Shown: piece by piece, positions 13,537 through 22,752 of the stretch
Numbering within the stretch: position 1 is the stretch's first letter
Layout of the letters: each line of letters starts with the position of its first letter
From: Ichthyophonus hoferi
Lineage: Eukaryota; Opisthokonta; Ichthyosporea; Ichthyophonida; Ichthyophonidae
Length of the DNA: 22,752 nt
NCBI GenBank assembly: GCA_002751075.1
Contig: NAOQ01000034.1
Coordinates: 256,174 to 278,925 of the forward strand
Direction of reading: 5' to 3'
Program-made: the position numbers and the translations under genes
The notes under the pieces: generated by a model
What the model saw: only the letters and a program-made list of their open reading frames with translations
Told to the model about the DNA's origin: nothing
Databases searched by the model: none

Positions 13537-16062
13537 TCATTCTATGCGAGTCCTCTTCCTGTCTCCACCACTCTGTAGTTGATCATCGTCGTAGCCCTCC
13601 TCACTCTCGTCCGCTTCATTCTGTCTCATGGCCGAGTCCAAGGCGGCAGCCTCTTCCTCCACATCACTATCAATCTCTTCATCATCTGACTCGTATATCT
13701 CATCTGTAGGCTCTCTTTGGCCCGGTGGGGCCAGGGCCTGGCTGCTACTTAGAGGATTCTGTTCATAATTGCTATCTGAACTATCTTCCTCTCCTTCACT
13801 ATCTTCTTCTTCATCTGATTCTCCTGGGCCCTCAGCCTCCCCACTCTCTCTTTCCCCTGGTGCATGTGGTTCATGATCTTGTCCCTCCTCGTCATAATCC
13901 TCATCATCAGACTCAGACTCAGCCTCAGCCTCATTATCATCTACGGGAACATCCTCCTGTAATGAAACAGAGTTAGTTAATAACAGCCATTATAAATAAC
14001 TTACTATCTGACACCTAGAATTGCAGGAAAACAAATATGAAAGAAAGAGATTGCGGGAAAGGGAAAAGAAGAAAATAGTTAGATACAATTATGTATACAT
14101 GTATGTACATTGGTAAAGACTAGATAAAGCATATAGGCTAGTACGCTAATATAATGATGATAGGATAGTATGGCAGTATCTATAATAGTGTAATTGTATG
14201 GTGACAGTTATATAGTAGTATTACCTCAGCCTCATCCCCTAAATCCCCAGCATCTTCACTCTCTGAGCCTGGAATTCAACTGTATATCAATAAATGATAG
14301 TAATAGTAATAGTAATAGCAATAGTAATAGCAATAATAAAAACAACAAGAATAGAAGTAATAATAATAATAACGCAGCATCCCACTTGCTCTCTCTGTAC
14401 ATGTATATATCCATCTATTTTTTTTCTCTAAAACAGCTCTCTCTCTCTATCAAGCAAATGCTTATCCAGACTACCCGCTAGTCATATATAGCCCCATATT
14501 TCATCAATACCCGTAACACCGTTGCCACAGAAACCGTCGCCATAGAAACCGTTGTCATAGAAACCACTGCCTATATTATCAAACCTCTATCACATCACCC
14601 TCTTCTCTAAATTCATTTTTGGACCTACAAGTCAATCGGTGGTATGGTGTGCTAAAACCTAATCCAACATGAACAGTAAAAATGAACAAAAAAGAAAGAA
14701 GATACGAGACAAAACGAAATTCAAATATCGCATATAAATATCATTATTGCTCGTTGGATAGTAGAATCTGCGAGTCTGAACCTCTTAAAATATTAAAACA
14801 CACAGGAAGAGCACGTCATATATATATAGTGGTAAAACAAGCATTATACAACATAACCTAATGTAATATGATATAATATCCTATACTATGATATGATATA
14901 GTATAATATAATATAAAACAATGTAATATGGCATAAAACAATATCATACAACATAACACAACACAACACAACACAACCCATTCGAAACAACTAACCAACC
15001 TGAATAATCACCATTTTCATCTGACTCATATTCATCCTCCTCCTCCTGGTCGTCACTCTCATCTTCCTCTGGGATGTCTTCTGATAGTCTGTGACAGTGA
15101 TGCATGGGTTTAAATGTGTGTTGTAGATGTTAAATCTTGTTTTTCTAAACATGTTTAATGCCCCGAGAGGTGGGGTATACCTATTATAAACATGGCTATG
15201 TATTGGTCGTGCACTATTTTAATGATACAATACATCTTTAGTTGGATTGTAATCATGGATAATCCATACTTCGTTACCTTTAAATAACACAGAATGTATA
15301 TCTGGTTATATTCTACCATCATATATCAGCATCAGCAAAAAATTAAAATCGTGTATGTACATCCTTGCTATTAAACTGAAATCCCCAGACTGCATAATAT
15401 ATATAATGCTAATAAATAAGAATTGACAACCAATTAAAGGTCTTGTATCTATATAAATTTTTTGATGTACTAATGGTTAGAATTAAGACTGTAAGGAATA
15501 AAAACATAAATAAAAACATAAATAAAAAATGACACCTGCTTAGGCAAGTAATCCAGTGGATAGATGCATGTTGGTAGAGCTGGCAATTGTTTTATTACAT
15601 ATTATATTCAATTACTTTATGTTCTTATAAATAAATCTAAACCACTTGCCTATCCGGGCTGATTTTTTTATACATAATTTTCAACCACTTGCCCGTTCAA
15701 ATTATGTCTCTAAACATACACTTAGCTCCCTCATCCAATCATGTTAATCCTTTATAAATAAATTATAAATACTCACATGTGATTGCCATTAATAAACTTA
15801 CAACCACTCCTCACTTCATATTATACCTTTAAAAATACTTTACACCCACCCATCCAATCATGTTAATCTTTTATAAATAAATTATAAGACTCACAGACCT
15901 GTTCTTGCCATTAATAAACTTCAACTGGGGCAGCAGATCGAAATAAAAGGACATGTCGTCTTGTTGCAGTTCATCATTACGTTCAATATCCAGCACCCGA
16001 AGATTGGGAAGAGCTTTCTATACCCGGCCCAGATGGATTTAATCATACAGTAAATATTATCG

Positions 16063-16095
<33 letters not shown>

Positions 16096-17794
16096 TTATG
16101 TATATTGTAATAGCGCCTGGGTAATGGAACTTGCCATAAAAAAAAATGATATATAGATATGTGTAGAAAACTAAAAGAAAAGGTATGTTTCCAGGTCTCG
16201 TATTTTAAGATTAAATTCAGTTGAGCATATCTAAAAAGAAAACCAGTAAAATAAAACCGGCAAATGTATTGGGCTATATTAAAAATCAAATAATGGTTTA
16301 TTCAATGAGTGCTATTCCCGTTGTCACGACAGCATGGTGATGGCGACATGATGTGATTTACACTCTGGTACGTATGAATTCAAAGATGCATGTATGGGAC
16401 ATAAATATGAAATGATATTTTATACTACACCGAGTTGGGTGGTATTGTGTGTATTGATTGAATATGGAACTAAATTAAAAATACTCACCAACGGTTCAAG
16501 GACACTTCTATCCTTTAGCCGATTATTCATTAGAGAGAGTGACATCAGAGCAGGGCAACCAATTAAATGCTCCAACCCCCCTGTCAACCTATTGTCGTTC
16601 AGCTCAAGCTAGTGGGTTAAAACAATTATCAGCCCAAGTGCAAGCATATATATATTGAAATATCTATAATCACCCACGGTGTCTTTCTATACTTACTCCA
16701 CTGTTTCTTTACTATTGCATAGAATTAATTTCAAACTAATACAACAGTTCGTCACTAATTGTATGTTGTGCTACAGAGATATGATATACACATAATATTA
16801 CACCAGGGAATCCAGTTATTGTTCAATGATACTTAAGCTTTATATTGTGCTGGTTATTGTTGCAGTCTATATATGCAGTAGCAACTGTCAATAAGATTAA
16901 ATAACTATGGCGATATAAATAAATATCTAAATGAAATAAATACTCCCTTTCAAATGTTAAAATCTATACAAAAATAAAAAAAATAGAAAAACACAATCAA
17001 GACAAACCCGTGCGAGTTTAGGAAAACTGGGAAACCCCTCCAGAGACTGCAGACGCATGTTATTCATTGACAAGGTGGTTAGGCTAGTAAACTCGTCGGT
17101 CAGTCCAGTTATAGTATTAGCAGCAACACCATCTAAAGTGAGCTCATCCAACTGCAAGGAAACATTTGCAGTTATGACAATTGTTCGCAAGTATACAATG
17201 ATATGGTTCATTGAAAATATGAATGAACTTTGAATATCAAATTAAAAACGCTTATTATGTGCGTGTAAATATATATGCAACTCAAATAGGGATGGATGAA
17301 ATGAATACATAATATACCAAGGTAAATATGTAATAATCCTAGGGTTTGGATAGAATATAAACAGATCATGAGATATTTTCTCTATTAGGTTGTGTACATT
17401 TATATGTAAATATTAAATTCTTCTAAACTAAAAGGAAATTCTGCTACTACACATCCAAGTGGGAAAATGACAACTAATGTAGATTTTAGAGATGAAACCA
17501 AAAACTCTACAAGAAAATATATAATTGCGAAAACAATAAACATTTGTACTGGCTCTTGGACAACCTGTTTTGACAATATTTTTTTATTTTGTTGTTGAGA
17601 GGTAAGACATTTACAGAAAAAAGAAAAGAAAATGTGAAATAAAAGCAAAAACTAAACAAAGCCAAGCAGATAATTTGAAAAATAGAACGGCCTATTTCAC
17701 CTCTGACATAATAGGACAAATGTGTATACCAAACTCCACCACTCACCTTTGACGCAGGGATCCCATTCAATTTACTTTTAATGGCACTTTCCAT
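13537..17794 (-). CDS. ANP32: ANP32-family acidic leucine-rich nuclear phosphoprotein (7 coding exons, 327 aa)
   Basis: Exons in transcript order are 17747-17794, 17008-17151, 16489-16608, 15899-16017, 15000-15088, 14225-14268 and 13537-13956. All introns are GT-AG and all phases close. Residues about 17-145 align with the ANP32 leucine-rich repeat domain: LDELTLDG, then LTDEF, then LELNDNRLTGGLEHL, then LPNLRVLDIERND, and the capping segment LLPQLKFINGKNR. The family's DNRxSGGLE-type signature is present as DNRLTGGLE. From about residue 147 the protein is dominated by Asp, Glu and Ser, and it ends with a basic DRKRTRIE tail, the place where vertebrate ANP32 proteins carry their KRKR nuclear signal. 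ANP32 proteins act as histone chaperones, PP2A inhibitors and regulators of acetylation and mRNA export. The acidic tail is about 180 residues, clearly longer than in human ANP32A (249 aa in total). The gene cannot be assigned to the A, B or E subtype. Two CRE palindromes lie 250-330 bases upstream of the start. Confidence 0.94.
14295..14340 (+). repeat. (TAATAG)n microsatellite
   Basis: Hexamer-like TAATAG and CAATAG units in the ANP32 intron next to the small exon at 14225-14268. Confidence 0.75.
14519..14571 (-). repeat. 15-base minisatellite with RFX/X-box-like units
   Basis: Three and a half units of 15 bases in an ANP32 intron. On the minus strand each contains a GTTTCTATGGCAAC-like core (variants GTTTCTATGACAAC, GTTTCTATGGCGAC and GTTTCTGTGGCAAC). 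This resembles the palindromic X-box recognised by RFX factors (GTTNCCATGGNAAC), with one exact GGCAAC half-site. Confidence 0.75.
14840..14988 (+). repeat. Degenerate pentanucleotide tract (AATAT/ACAAT/ACACA)n
   Basis: About 150 bases with a 5-base period drifting from ATAAT-like to ACAAC- and ACACA-like units. It ends about a dozen bases before the ANP32 exon at 15000-15088, in the intron downstream of that exon in transcript order. Confidence 0.75.
15681..15921 (-). repeat. Tandem duplication (about 120 bases) copying the 3' edge of ANP32 exon 4
   Basis: Unit 1 (about 15681-15800) and unit 2 (about 15801-15921) share CAACCACT, a CATCCAATCATGTTAATC segment, TTTATAAATAAATTATAA, ACTCACA and TTGCCATTAATAAACTT in the same order, at an offset of 119-122 bases. 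Unit 2 carries the true end of exon 4 and its donor. Unit 1 is a decoy inside the intron with a strong GTGAGT donor-like hexamer after the copied exon end. A weaker third unit may begin near 15600. Confidence 0.8.
16063..16091. repeat. (TA)n microsatellite
   Basis: About 14 uninterrupted TA units in an ANP32 intron, close upstream (in transcript order) of exon 4. Confidence 0.9.
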
Positions 17795-18022
17795 GTTGTC
17801 TGATTATAAAAATATTGCAATTACTTTAAATAAAACACTTTTTAAACACTAAACAATATATTTGTAGTCGAATAGAGGGTGGGCTTAAACCCTTCCTATA
17901 TTAAGGCCCCAGGCGGTTTTTAAAGAAAACACAAGGTCAACTGAAATTTCTTGTTTATTTTTATTTTTGAAATTTAAATACAGTAGCAAATATTTTTTTG
18001 TCATGGAAGTCGCGCAGTTTTT

Positions 18023-18123
18023 CACGTGATATGCCCTCTTAATGACGTCATAGATAGGTGAAGATATTCAAAGAACAAGGCATATATGGTTATGAATAGT
18101 CTAACAATCTGCTAATGACGTCA
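18023..18123 (-). promoter_or_regulatory. Candidate ANP32 promoter: E-box and two CRE palindromes
   Basis: CACGTG at 18023-18028 and exact TGACGTCA palindromes at 18043-18050 and 18116-18123, both preceded by TAA. They lie about 230-330 bases upstream of the predicted ANP32 start codon. TGACGTCA is the established CREB/ATF site, and two exact copies this close together are unlikely in AT-rich DNA. A role in ANP32 transcription is inferred from position. Confidence 0.5.
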
Positions 18124-18531
18124 GGCTATTTGGCCCTGTATATTGTCACAATTAAGAAGTATAAAAATACAGAAAATATTAATTGGTTAAATACCAATCT
18201 AAGATAGCTTCATACATAGGTTGCATAAAAGTATAAAAGTACTTGGGAACAATTAATTAAGGCCTGTTTGTTCATTAGATTATAAACATTATATTATATC
18301 GTATAAGTACTATTATCTGATTATCTAATTATTAATTAATTAATTTAAAGTTATTAATAGCATATTCTTAATATATAACTAAATGATTTAAATGATAACG
18401 TTAACTTTAAATGAAGACATTGTTTCGGCCGAAGTTCTGATAACAAACGGATCATGACATCATGGTATGATCGGTCCAATATTACATAGTTGATTGCATA
18501 ACCTTTCATTACATTAATGAAGTAATTAGCT

Positions 18532-18735
18532 AAAGAGCCATTCAAATGAGGGTACATTAGATAAATAAGATCAGACAATTCTAGTGGGCCTCAGTGATCT
18601 TCTGTGAACTATATTGGCCAATAATAATATTTACGATCAGTTTCATTTAGATTAATGAACACAGATAACGATTAAGATCCGCGGAAAACAAAGGTCAGTT
18701 ATAGGACTAAAGGAGACAAGTAATAGGACCCGGGC
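18532..18735. repeat. Diverged dispersed repeat, copy 2 (partner at 104-345)
   Basis: Same orientation as the first copy and the same order of conserved motifs, including GAGCCATTCAAAT, CTAGTGGG and a TTGGCCAA core. Divergence with several indels implies an old event. It lies between ANP32 and the 135-codon ORF at 19067. Confidence 0.55.
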
Positions 18736-18762
18736 AACCCAGTGGGCATACCCGGGCAACCC
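18728..18762 (+). repeat. GC-rich direct repeat ACCCGGGCAACCC x 2
   Basis: Two exact 13-base copies at 18728-18740 and 18750-18762, separated by nine bases and followed by GCATGCGC. The surrounding DNA is AT-rich, so this patch may mark a promoter or transcription start for the + strand ORF downstream. Confidence 0.7.
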
Positions 18763-19066
18763 CGCATGCGCTCACACAAATACGAAACCGCTCGTAATAC
18801 ACAGAATTTTTTTCACTTATTGTTTATAGCAATCTGTGGTAGATCTAGTGACTTATCCACAGGCTTCCGGGTCACCATTTGGGTGTTGTATAATAGAACT
18901 ATATGCATATATATATATATATATATTATAATATTGTTTAACAAATAATAAACAATTACCAAACTTTGTATATCATGAACGTATTCGTATTTGCTTATAA
19001 CGGTAGTGTACATGCCCACAGGCATGTGGGGCTGCCGCGTATACCAGAGTGTACCGGGAGCCGCAT

Positions 19067-19474
19067 ATGTCTGGTATTCACAGCCCTTTATTATTGACTT
19101 TTGTTTTCTTTTATACTTCGGTCATTGCCAATGCTAACTTTTGGTTAACATTAAATAGTGATAATAGTTATTTACATCGTAATATAGCACCCCTTATTGA
19201 TCAGTTTTGTTGTGAAATATCCACATTAACACTTAAGCATATCAAGGCATCAATTACCCCTGAATTAAAACAAAGTTATCATTACTACAGCCCAGTTGCG
19301 CAGAGATTCGGTATGCTCGCTTTCTATAGACCTCTACCACTTCCACTGAATCTTGAGGACATAGCAGATCAATTAGCTATTATTACCGCTAGTACAGCGA
19401 GAACAACTACTATACAACATTTAATTGGAGCCCCCGAAGCCTGTAGGTCATGGTACTATCTCAGATTGCTATAA
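19067..19474 (+). CDS. Unassigned 135-aa ORF with a predicted signal peptide
   Basis: I do not recognise the family. The first ATG of the frame is at 19067. The N-terminus (MSGIHSPLLLTFVFFYTSV, then IANA) has the short polar start, hydrophobic core and small-residue end of a secretory signal peptide, with likely cleavage after residue 23. The mature part is about 112 residues with three cysteines (a CC pair and one near the C-terminus), no further membrane helix, and mixed codon use that looks coding. It could be a small secreted protein, the first exon of a larger gene (no good donor was found before the stop), or a remnant of a mobile element. No AATAAA follows closely. A plausible splice acceptor lies near 18830 and a GC-rich patch upstream. 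Confidence 0.4.
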   Translation: MSGIHSPLLLTFVFFYTSVIANANFWLTLNSDNSYLHRNIAPLIDQFCCEISTLTLKHIKASITPELKQSYHYYSPVAQRFGMLAFYRPLPLPLNLEDIADQLAIITASTARTTTIQHLIGAPEACRSWYYLRLL

Positions 19475-19517
19475 AAAACATGCTAGAGTCATTGAGTACG
19501 CACCTAATCTATAGAAA

Positions 19518-19727
19518 TTACTTTTTAATGCCATATTTGCTCATCTGATGACTGGATACTCTACATATATTATTTAGAGCTAATCCAACAATCCCATATG
19601 CCATATTCCTTTCTTGATAACCAGACCAGCTCGGTGGCATTATTGAAATTTTTACTTGTTTGGATAGCTTAACAAAATTGGTTTTAGCCTTTATCCCCTT
19701 AAAGCTATTAGAAATACTGGTTTGAAA
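19518..19727 (-). pseudogene. Protein-like fragment of unknown family
   Basis: About 69 residues on the minus strand, starting near FQTSISNSF and containing KAKTNFVKLSKQVKISIM, PPSWSGYQERN and GIVGLALNNI. The composition (Trp, Pro, Gly, balanced charges) looks like a folded protein and not like translated AT-rich noise. The open frame is bounded by low-complexity sequence upstream and a stop downstream. No partner exons were found. A decayed fragment of a mobile-element or host protein is the likeliest reading, but no family can be named. Confidence 0.25.
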
Positions 19728-20280
19728 TTGTGTATTCAAAATTATGTATGGTTGTAAAATTATCATGTATATGGACATGATCCATAAAATAGCTAACTAA
19801 TTTATGATACATTATCTTTCTGCAGAAAAGATTTTTAAATGTGATAGAACATATTGGTGTCATTTTTAAAATACCTCCCAGTCCTCTTCTCAAAAAAAAA
19901 AAAAAATGGAGGCGTTCTCTTATACTATAAACTTTGCCTGTTATCACATTCGAGAGTACGTATGTCACGATTTGACAATTCGGAAACGGTAGTAGGATGC
20001 TTTTTATTATAAGATGCTTCAAATATTAATTTTGTTTATTCATTGGGATTCTGCTCATAACTTTGTAGGACTTGTTAGACTGATTGGTATAGTCGCCGAT
20101 AATTATTATCTATAACAAACAGTAAGTAAACTTGACTCTAATTATGAAGCTAGAAACCATAAACCATGTTATAAAAACGGCTTTTTGGACGTCAGAAATA
20201 ATTTAATATGTTCTACATTACTCGTCTGTAACAGCTGTCAAATACATTTTCAGAGGTATCTTGATATTGAGGTACTAAAA

Positions 20281-20690
20281 CAGATCAAAGAGGAATACAG
20301 TAATTAGAATCAGTAATAGCAATAATAAATCCGAGGAAATAATTTAAAATTTAATATATAATTATTGTTTTTTGGAGAATTGCATGAATTCTTTTATAAG
20401 AATAACAACAAAAGAATAAATGAGGATTTACCCATTTCTAACCACCAGGGAAGAATAACATATCCTAAGGGCCTTTGTCGTCATATTGTCTTGGTCCGGC
20501 ACTTGGACAGATCAAAGAGGAAAACAATATAGAATTAATAATAATGATTTAAGATTTAATATATATTTATTATTTGATATTGAAATACATAACGGTTTTT
20601 AAAATAATAAAGCAATGAAAATAATATGAAAATATTTACCCTTATCTAACCTTGGAAAGATAAAAATAAACCAAGGGTCGTCATAATAAG
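20281..20690 (+). repeat. Diverged tandem duplication, about 228-base period
   Basis: Unit 1 starts near 20281 and unit 2 near 20508, both with ACAGATCAAAGAGGAA. They then share a GAATTA/AATAATAA segment, an ATTTAAGATTTAATATAT-like stretch, ATTTACCC with TCTAACC, a GGGAAGATAA-like segment, and an end like AAGGGCCTTTGTCGTCATA or AAGGGTCGTCATA. Unit 2 is shorter through deletions. Confidence 0.75.
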
Positions 20691-20714
20691 TATAAATCTA
20701 ATTATAATAATGTG

Positions 20715-20724
20715 CGCACGTGCG
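20715..20724. promoter_or_regulatory. Perfect palindrome CGCACGTGCG with central E-box
   Basis: A 10-base perfect palindrome containing CACGTG and two CpGs, in otherwise AT-rich intergenic DNA. The bHLH or bZIP site is a sequence match only. Confidence 0.3.
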
Positions 20725-21626
20725 GGTTTCCTTTTGCAAATTAAAACATGGAGACCCAGCTAATTCTATCCATGGCTGTATATATTTATTATGTATATAT
20801 TTGAAGGAATATCTATACAGTTAATACGCAAGTTGTTCTGTTCATAGATTCTACCTGTAGCAAAGGTTAAGGTAAAACGTGCTTGCAATACATAATGCCC
20901 CTGGGTAACTGGGAGGGAAGTGGCCAAACATCAGCACAGTGTTGAAAAGCATAGTTTGAATATAAAGAAAATAAAAGTGTGTTGACGTCGTTGTTGTGCA
21001 CTTTTAATAAGGCTAAACGCCTTAAGAATCAAAATACTTGGGTTAGTTTTGGTGTGTGGGCAAGGATTGGGTATAAAATGCAGAAATGATTTCAGCTTCA
21101 GCTTTATAGAGATACTGACACGGAAGAGCCTATAAACATACAGAGAAATAGGAATGGAGGAAGATAGATAGAAAGAAAGAAAAATAAGGAGAAAGATAGA
21201 TGAGCACAAGGCCGTTTGAGAAAATGAAAATTGCTAAAAACTGAGAATTAAATGTGGTGGAATATATGTCATATGAAGGACAATAAATAGATAAAGAAAG
21301 AGAATTGAAGACGCCTATTTATATATGTTTATATTCAAGAAAATCTTGACAACTAATAAATAAGTGTACTTTAATGTTCAAAGTCTACTGTATACTATGA
21401 TTATTCTCTATATCAACCCATACCTTATTTAAAAATTAACTACTATTTATATTGAAATAATTTAATAATTTTTTAGTCTTCCATCCATAACACTTTACTC
21501 TTACATCAGAGAAGCATGCTAATTATTTACTAAAGGCGCAGTTCATCCCTATAAAAACATCTCAGTGATAAATGCTGCAGTATTCACTACCTTAGCATGC
21601 TTTTAAAGCTATTATCTTTATTATAG

Positions 21627-21784
21627 CCTATGAAAAGGTATCTGTTGGGCAAGAAGTTGAAAAAGCATCAAAAATGAAAACCCTCTGTTGTGATTCTGTC
21701 CTAAATGGAATCATTTACCCGAGTCTTATTAGGAAAGCTGAATGCTCACTGAGAATAATAGCAATAAAATTAGCATTACTTTAA
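21627..21784 (+). other. Exon-like open stretch of about 51 codons
   Basis: After a pyrimidine-rich tract ending in ATTATAG there is an open frame beginning YEKVSVGQEVEKASKMK and ending in a TAA, with three cysteines and mixed charges. It could be a terminal exon, but no matching upstream exon was found and no family is recognised. Confidence 0.2.
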
Positions 21785-21998
21785 CTTTGAGTGGTCCACT
21801 GAGAACTAGTAAAATAAAAATGATTTTCCAATCAAACAAGACAGTATTTGTACTTGTACAACTGGTGCCCTATGGTAATCAGCAGTTCTGTTACGTTATC
21901 TTCCTTCACAACCATTATATATTTCAATATTTTAACTCCCTAGCTACCATCCATTAACTTGACGTTTTCTTTCACAGCTACTCAGCTCCTTCCCCATC

Positions 21999-22452
21999 AT
22001 GGAGTCCAATTCAAACCCAGAACGTCCCCCTGCTATATTCACAGCCGAACAATTAAGTCTACTTCAGTCAATTACTCAGAAAAAACATGCCTCATTGGTT
22101 TCTAGAAACACACCGACAGTTATACAACCTGTTTATTATAACAACATGGATATGAAGCAAGAATCTATCCACACTTACAATACACAGCCAAAGGCAACAA
22201 AAACAGAAACATGTGAAAGCAGGACATTGGAACCAACACAATCTCCAGTCATACCAGTCATAGATACAGAGATGAAGCAGGAAATACCGATACCTTACTG
22301 TGCCACTGACAGAGATGACCATGTTAATGAGGTGGAAGACCCTGATGTACAAGCTGATACACCCATGCAAGATAGTAATGATGAGACAACAACATCTGTT
22401 GCAGAATTAGATACCAAGATGATAAATATAAATACAAATATTGTGACTAATC
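21999..22452 (+). CDS. First coding exon of an unidentified, Ser/Thr/Gln-rich protein (partial)
   Basis: The exon begins at an acceptor (TTTCTTTCACAG, ending at 21977), so an upstream 5' UTR exon is implied. The ATG at 21999 opens 151 codons up to an excellent donor, AATC|GTAAGTG, in phase 1. The rest of the gene lies beyond the window. The encoded part looks disordered and rich in Thr, Gln, Glu and Asp. A short helix-like segment near residues 13-28 contains FTAEQLSLLQS. Two repeated DMKQE and EMKQE motifs have the form of SUMOylation sites (hydrophobic-Lys-x-Glu). Together these suggest a nuclear regulator, but the defining domain is not in the window. The FTxEQLxxLQ start faintly recalls the QLQ motif of chromatin remodellers; the later QLQ residues do not fit. 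Confidence 0.75.
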
Positions 22453-22540
22453 GTAAGTGATTGAATCATTTTGGTGTGCCCAAACGGTTTTATTATTAAT
22501 GTTTGTGCTTATTTATTTTTTGTTGCTATTATTGATTATT

Positions 22541-22614
22541 GTTATTATTTTTATTTAATTTTTTAATTATTACTATTGTTATTATTTTTATTTAATTTTT
22601 TAATTATTACTATT
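22541..22614 (+). repeat. 37-base AT-rich tandem repeat, two exact units
   Basis: Units at 22541-22577 and 22578-22614 appear identical and are followed by a partial third. Exact identity implies a recent duplication. Three CTTGTT hexamers follow shortly after. Confidence 0.85.
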
Positions 22615-22680
22615 TTTATTATTTTTATTGCTCTTGTTCTTGTTCTTGTTCTATTATATAACAACAGAGCAGAACAGAAT

Positions 22681-22752
22681 ATGATACAATACAATACAAT
22701 ATAACCCCATACAATGTAACACAATACAACACAACGTAATACAATGCAATAC
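22681..22752 (+). repeat. Pentanucleotide tract (ACAAT/ACAAC)n
   Basis: A 5-base period with ACAAT and ACAAC variants that runs to the window edge. It is the same class as the tract at 14840-14988 and, on the other strand, 2615-2675. Confidence 0.8.

Larger units (their letters stand above)
17795..19066. other. Spacer upstream of ANP32 and of the 19067 ORF
   Basis: Contains the ANP32 promoter candidate, AT-rich sequence around 18180-18350, the second copy of the dispersed repeat (18532-18735), a short GC-rich patch (18728-18790), a TA run near 18905 and a 7-base perfect stem with a 4-base loop at 19010-19027. No exon of a known family was seen. Confidence 0.5.
19475..21977. other. Long spacer before the right-edge gene
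   Basis: Mostly AT-rich. It contains a coding-looking fragment on the minus strand (19518-19727), an A-run near 19900, the tandem duplication at 20281-20690, an E-box palindrome at 20715-20724, purine-rich simple sequence at 21130-21300 and a short open stretch at 21627-21784. The 5' UTR exon and promoter of the right-edge gene probably lie in its last kilobase, but were not located. Confidence 0.45.
22453..22752 (+). other. First part of the intron of the right-edge gene
   Basis: Begins with the strong donor GTAAGTG and contains only T-rich repeats and a pentanucleotide tract to the end of the window. No exon was seen. Confidence 0.7.

Noticed and set aside
13749-13956. Open frames on both strands across the ANP32 acidic exon
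   Set aside because: They are shadows of GAT/GAG-rich coding. Only the frame giving the Asp/Glu tail joins the upstream exons and ends in the basic tail.
14519-14577. Glycine/aromatic-rich reading (GFYDNGFYGDG) on the minus strand, possibly an extra ANP32 exon
   Set aside because: It arises from a 15-base minisatellite, ends quickly in a stop and is not needed for the ANP32 frame. No convincing splice sites flank it.
18728-18800. Collagen-like reading (PGQPSGHT) in the GC-rich patch
   Set aside because: The frame closes within about 25 codons and comes from a 13-base direct repeat.
20931-21209. 92-codon minus-strand frame rich in Ser, Phe, Ile and Leu
   Set aside because: It is the antisense of purine-rich simple sequence (GAAAGAAAGA type) and has no protein-like features.
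22029-22075. QLQ domain at the start of the right-edge gene
   Set aside because: Only the first few positions (FTAEQL) agree. The later conserved Gln-Ile and Tyr-Lys-Leu positions do not.

Overview
The window is eukaryotic nuclear DNA, AT-rich (roughly one third G+C by eye), with spliced genes, GT-AG introns of about 70 to 1000 bases and many short repeats. Three gene models could be assembled exon by exon with every reading frame and splice phase closing: an EGF-repeat membrane protein (+), the tRNA m1A58 methyltransferase subunit TRMT61A (-) and an ANP32-type leucine-rich acidic phosphoprotein (-). Calcium-binding EGF exons with symmetrical phase-1 introns, an ANP32 gene and compact AT-rich introns point to an animal. 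A sponge or another early-branching animal fits best, but that is an inference.

Layout, left to right. 1-2001: AT-rich DNA with an 87-codon unspliced ORF (404-667) followed closely by a poly(A) signal, a GC-rich minisatellite (1031-1111) and otherwise nothing assignable. 2002-4616: EGF/multi-TM gene, 10 coding exons, 456 aa. 4617-5843: convergent spacer with a diverged direct repeat. 5844-11321 (-): TRMT61A, 12 coding exons, 344 aa (or 362 aa with another splice choice). 11322-13536: spacer with a CCAAT/E-box cluster. 13537-17794 (-): ANP32-like, 7 coding exons, 327 aa. 17795-21977: long spacer with two CRE palindromes just upstream of ANP32, a 135-codon ORF with a signal peptide (19067-19474), two coding-looking fragments of unknown origin and a tandem duplication. 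21978-22752: first coding exon of a gene that continues beyond the right edge.

The genes do not form a functional pathway. TRMT61A acts in tRNA modification, ANP32 in chromatin and nuclear regulation, and the EGF protein at a membrane. The most interesting points are the unassigned three-helix C-terminal region of the EGF protein, two independent local duplications that each copied one exon edge into the neighbouring intron, a large inverted repeat inside a coding exon, an ambiguous GC-AG splice site in TRMT61A, and a diverged block of about 200 bases present near both small unassigned ORFs.
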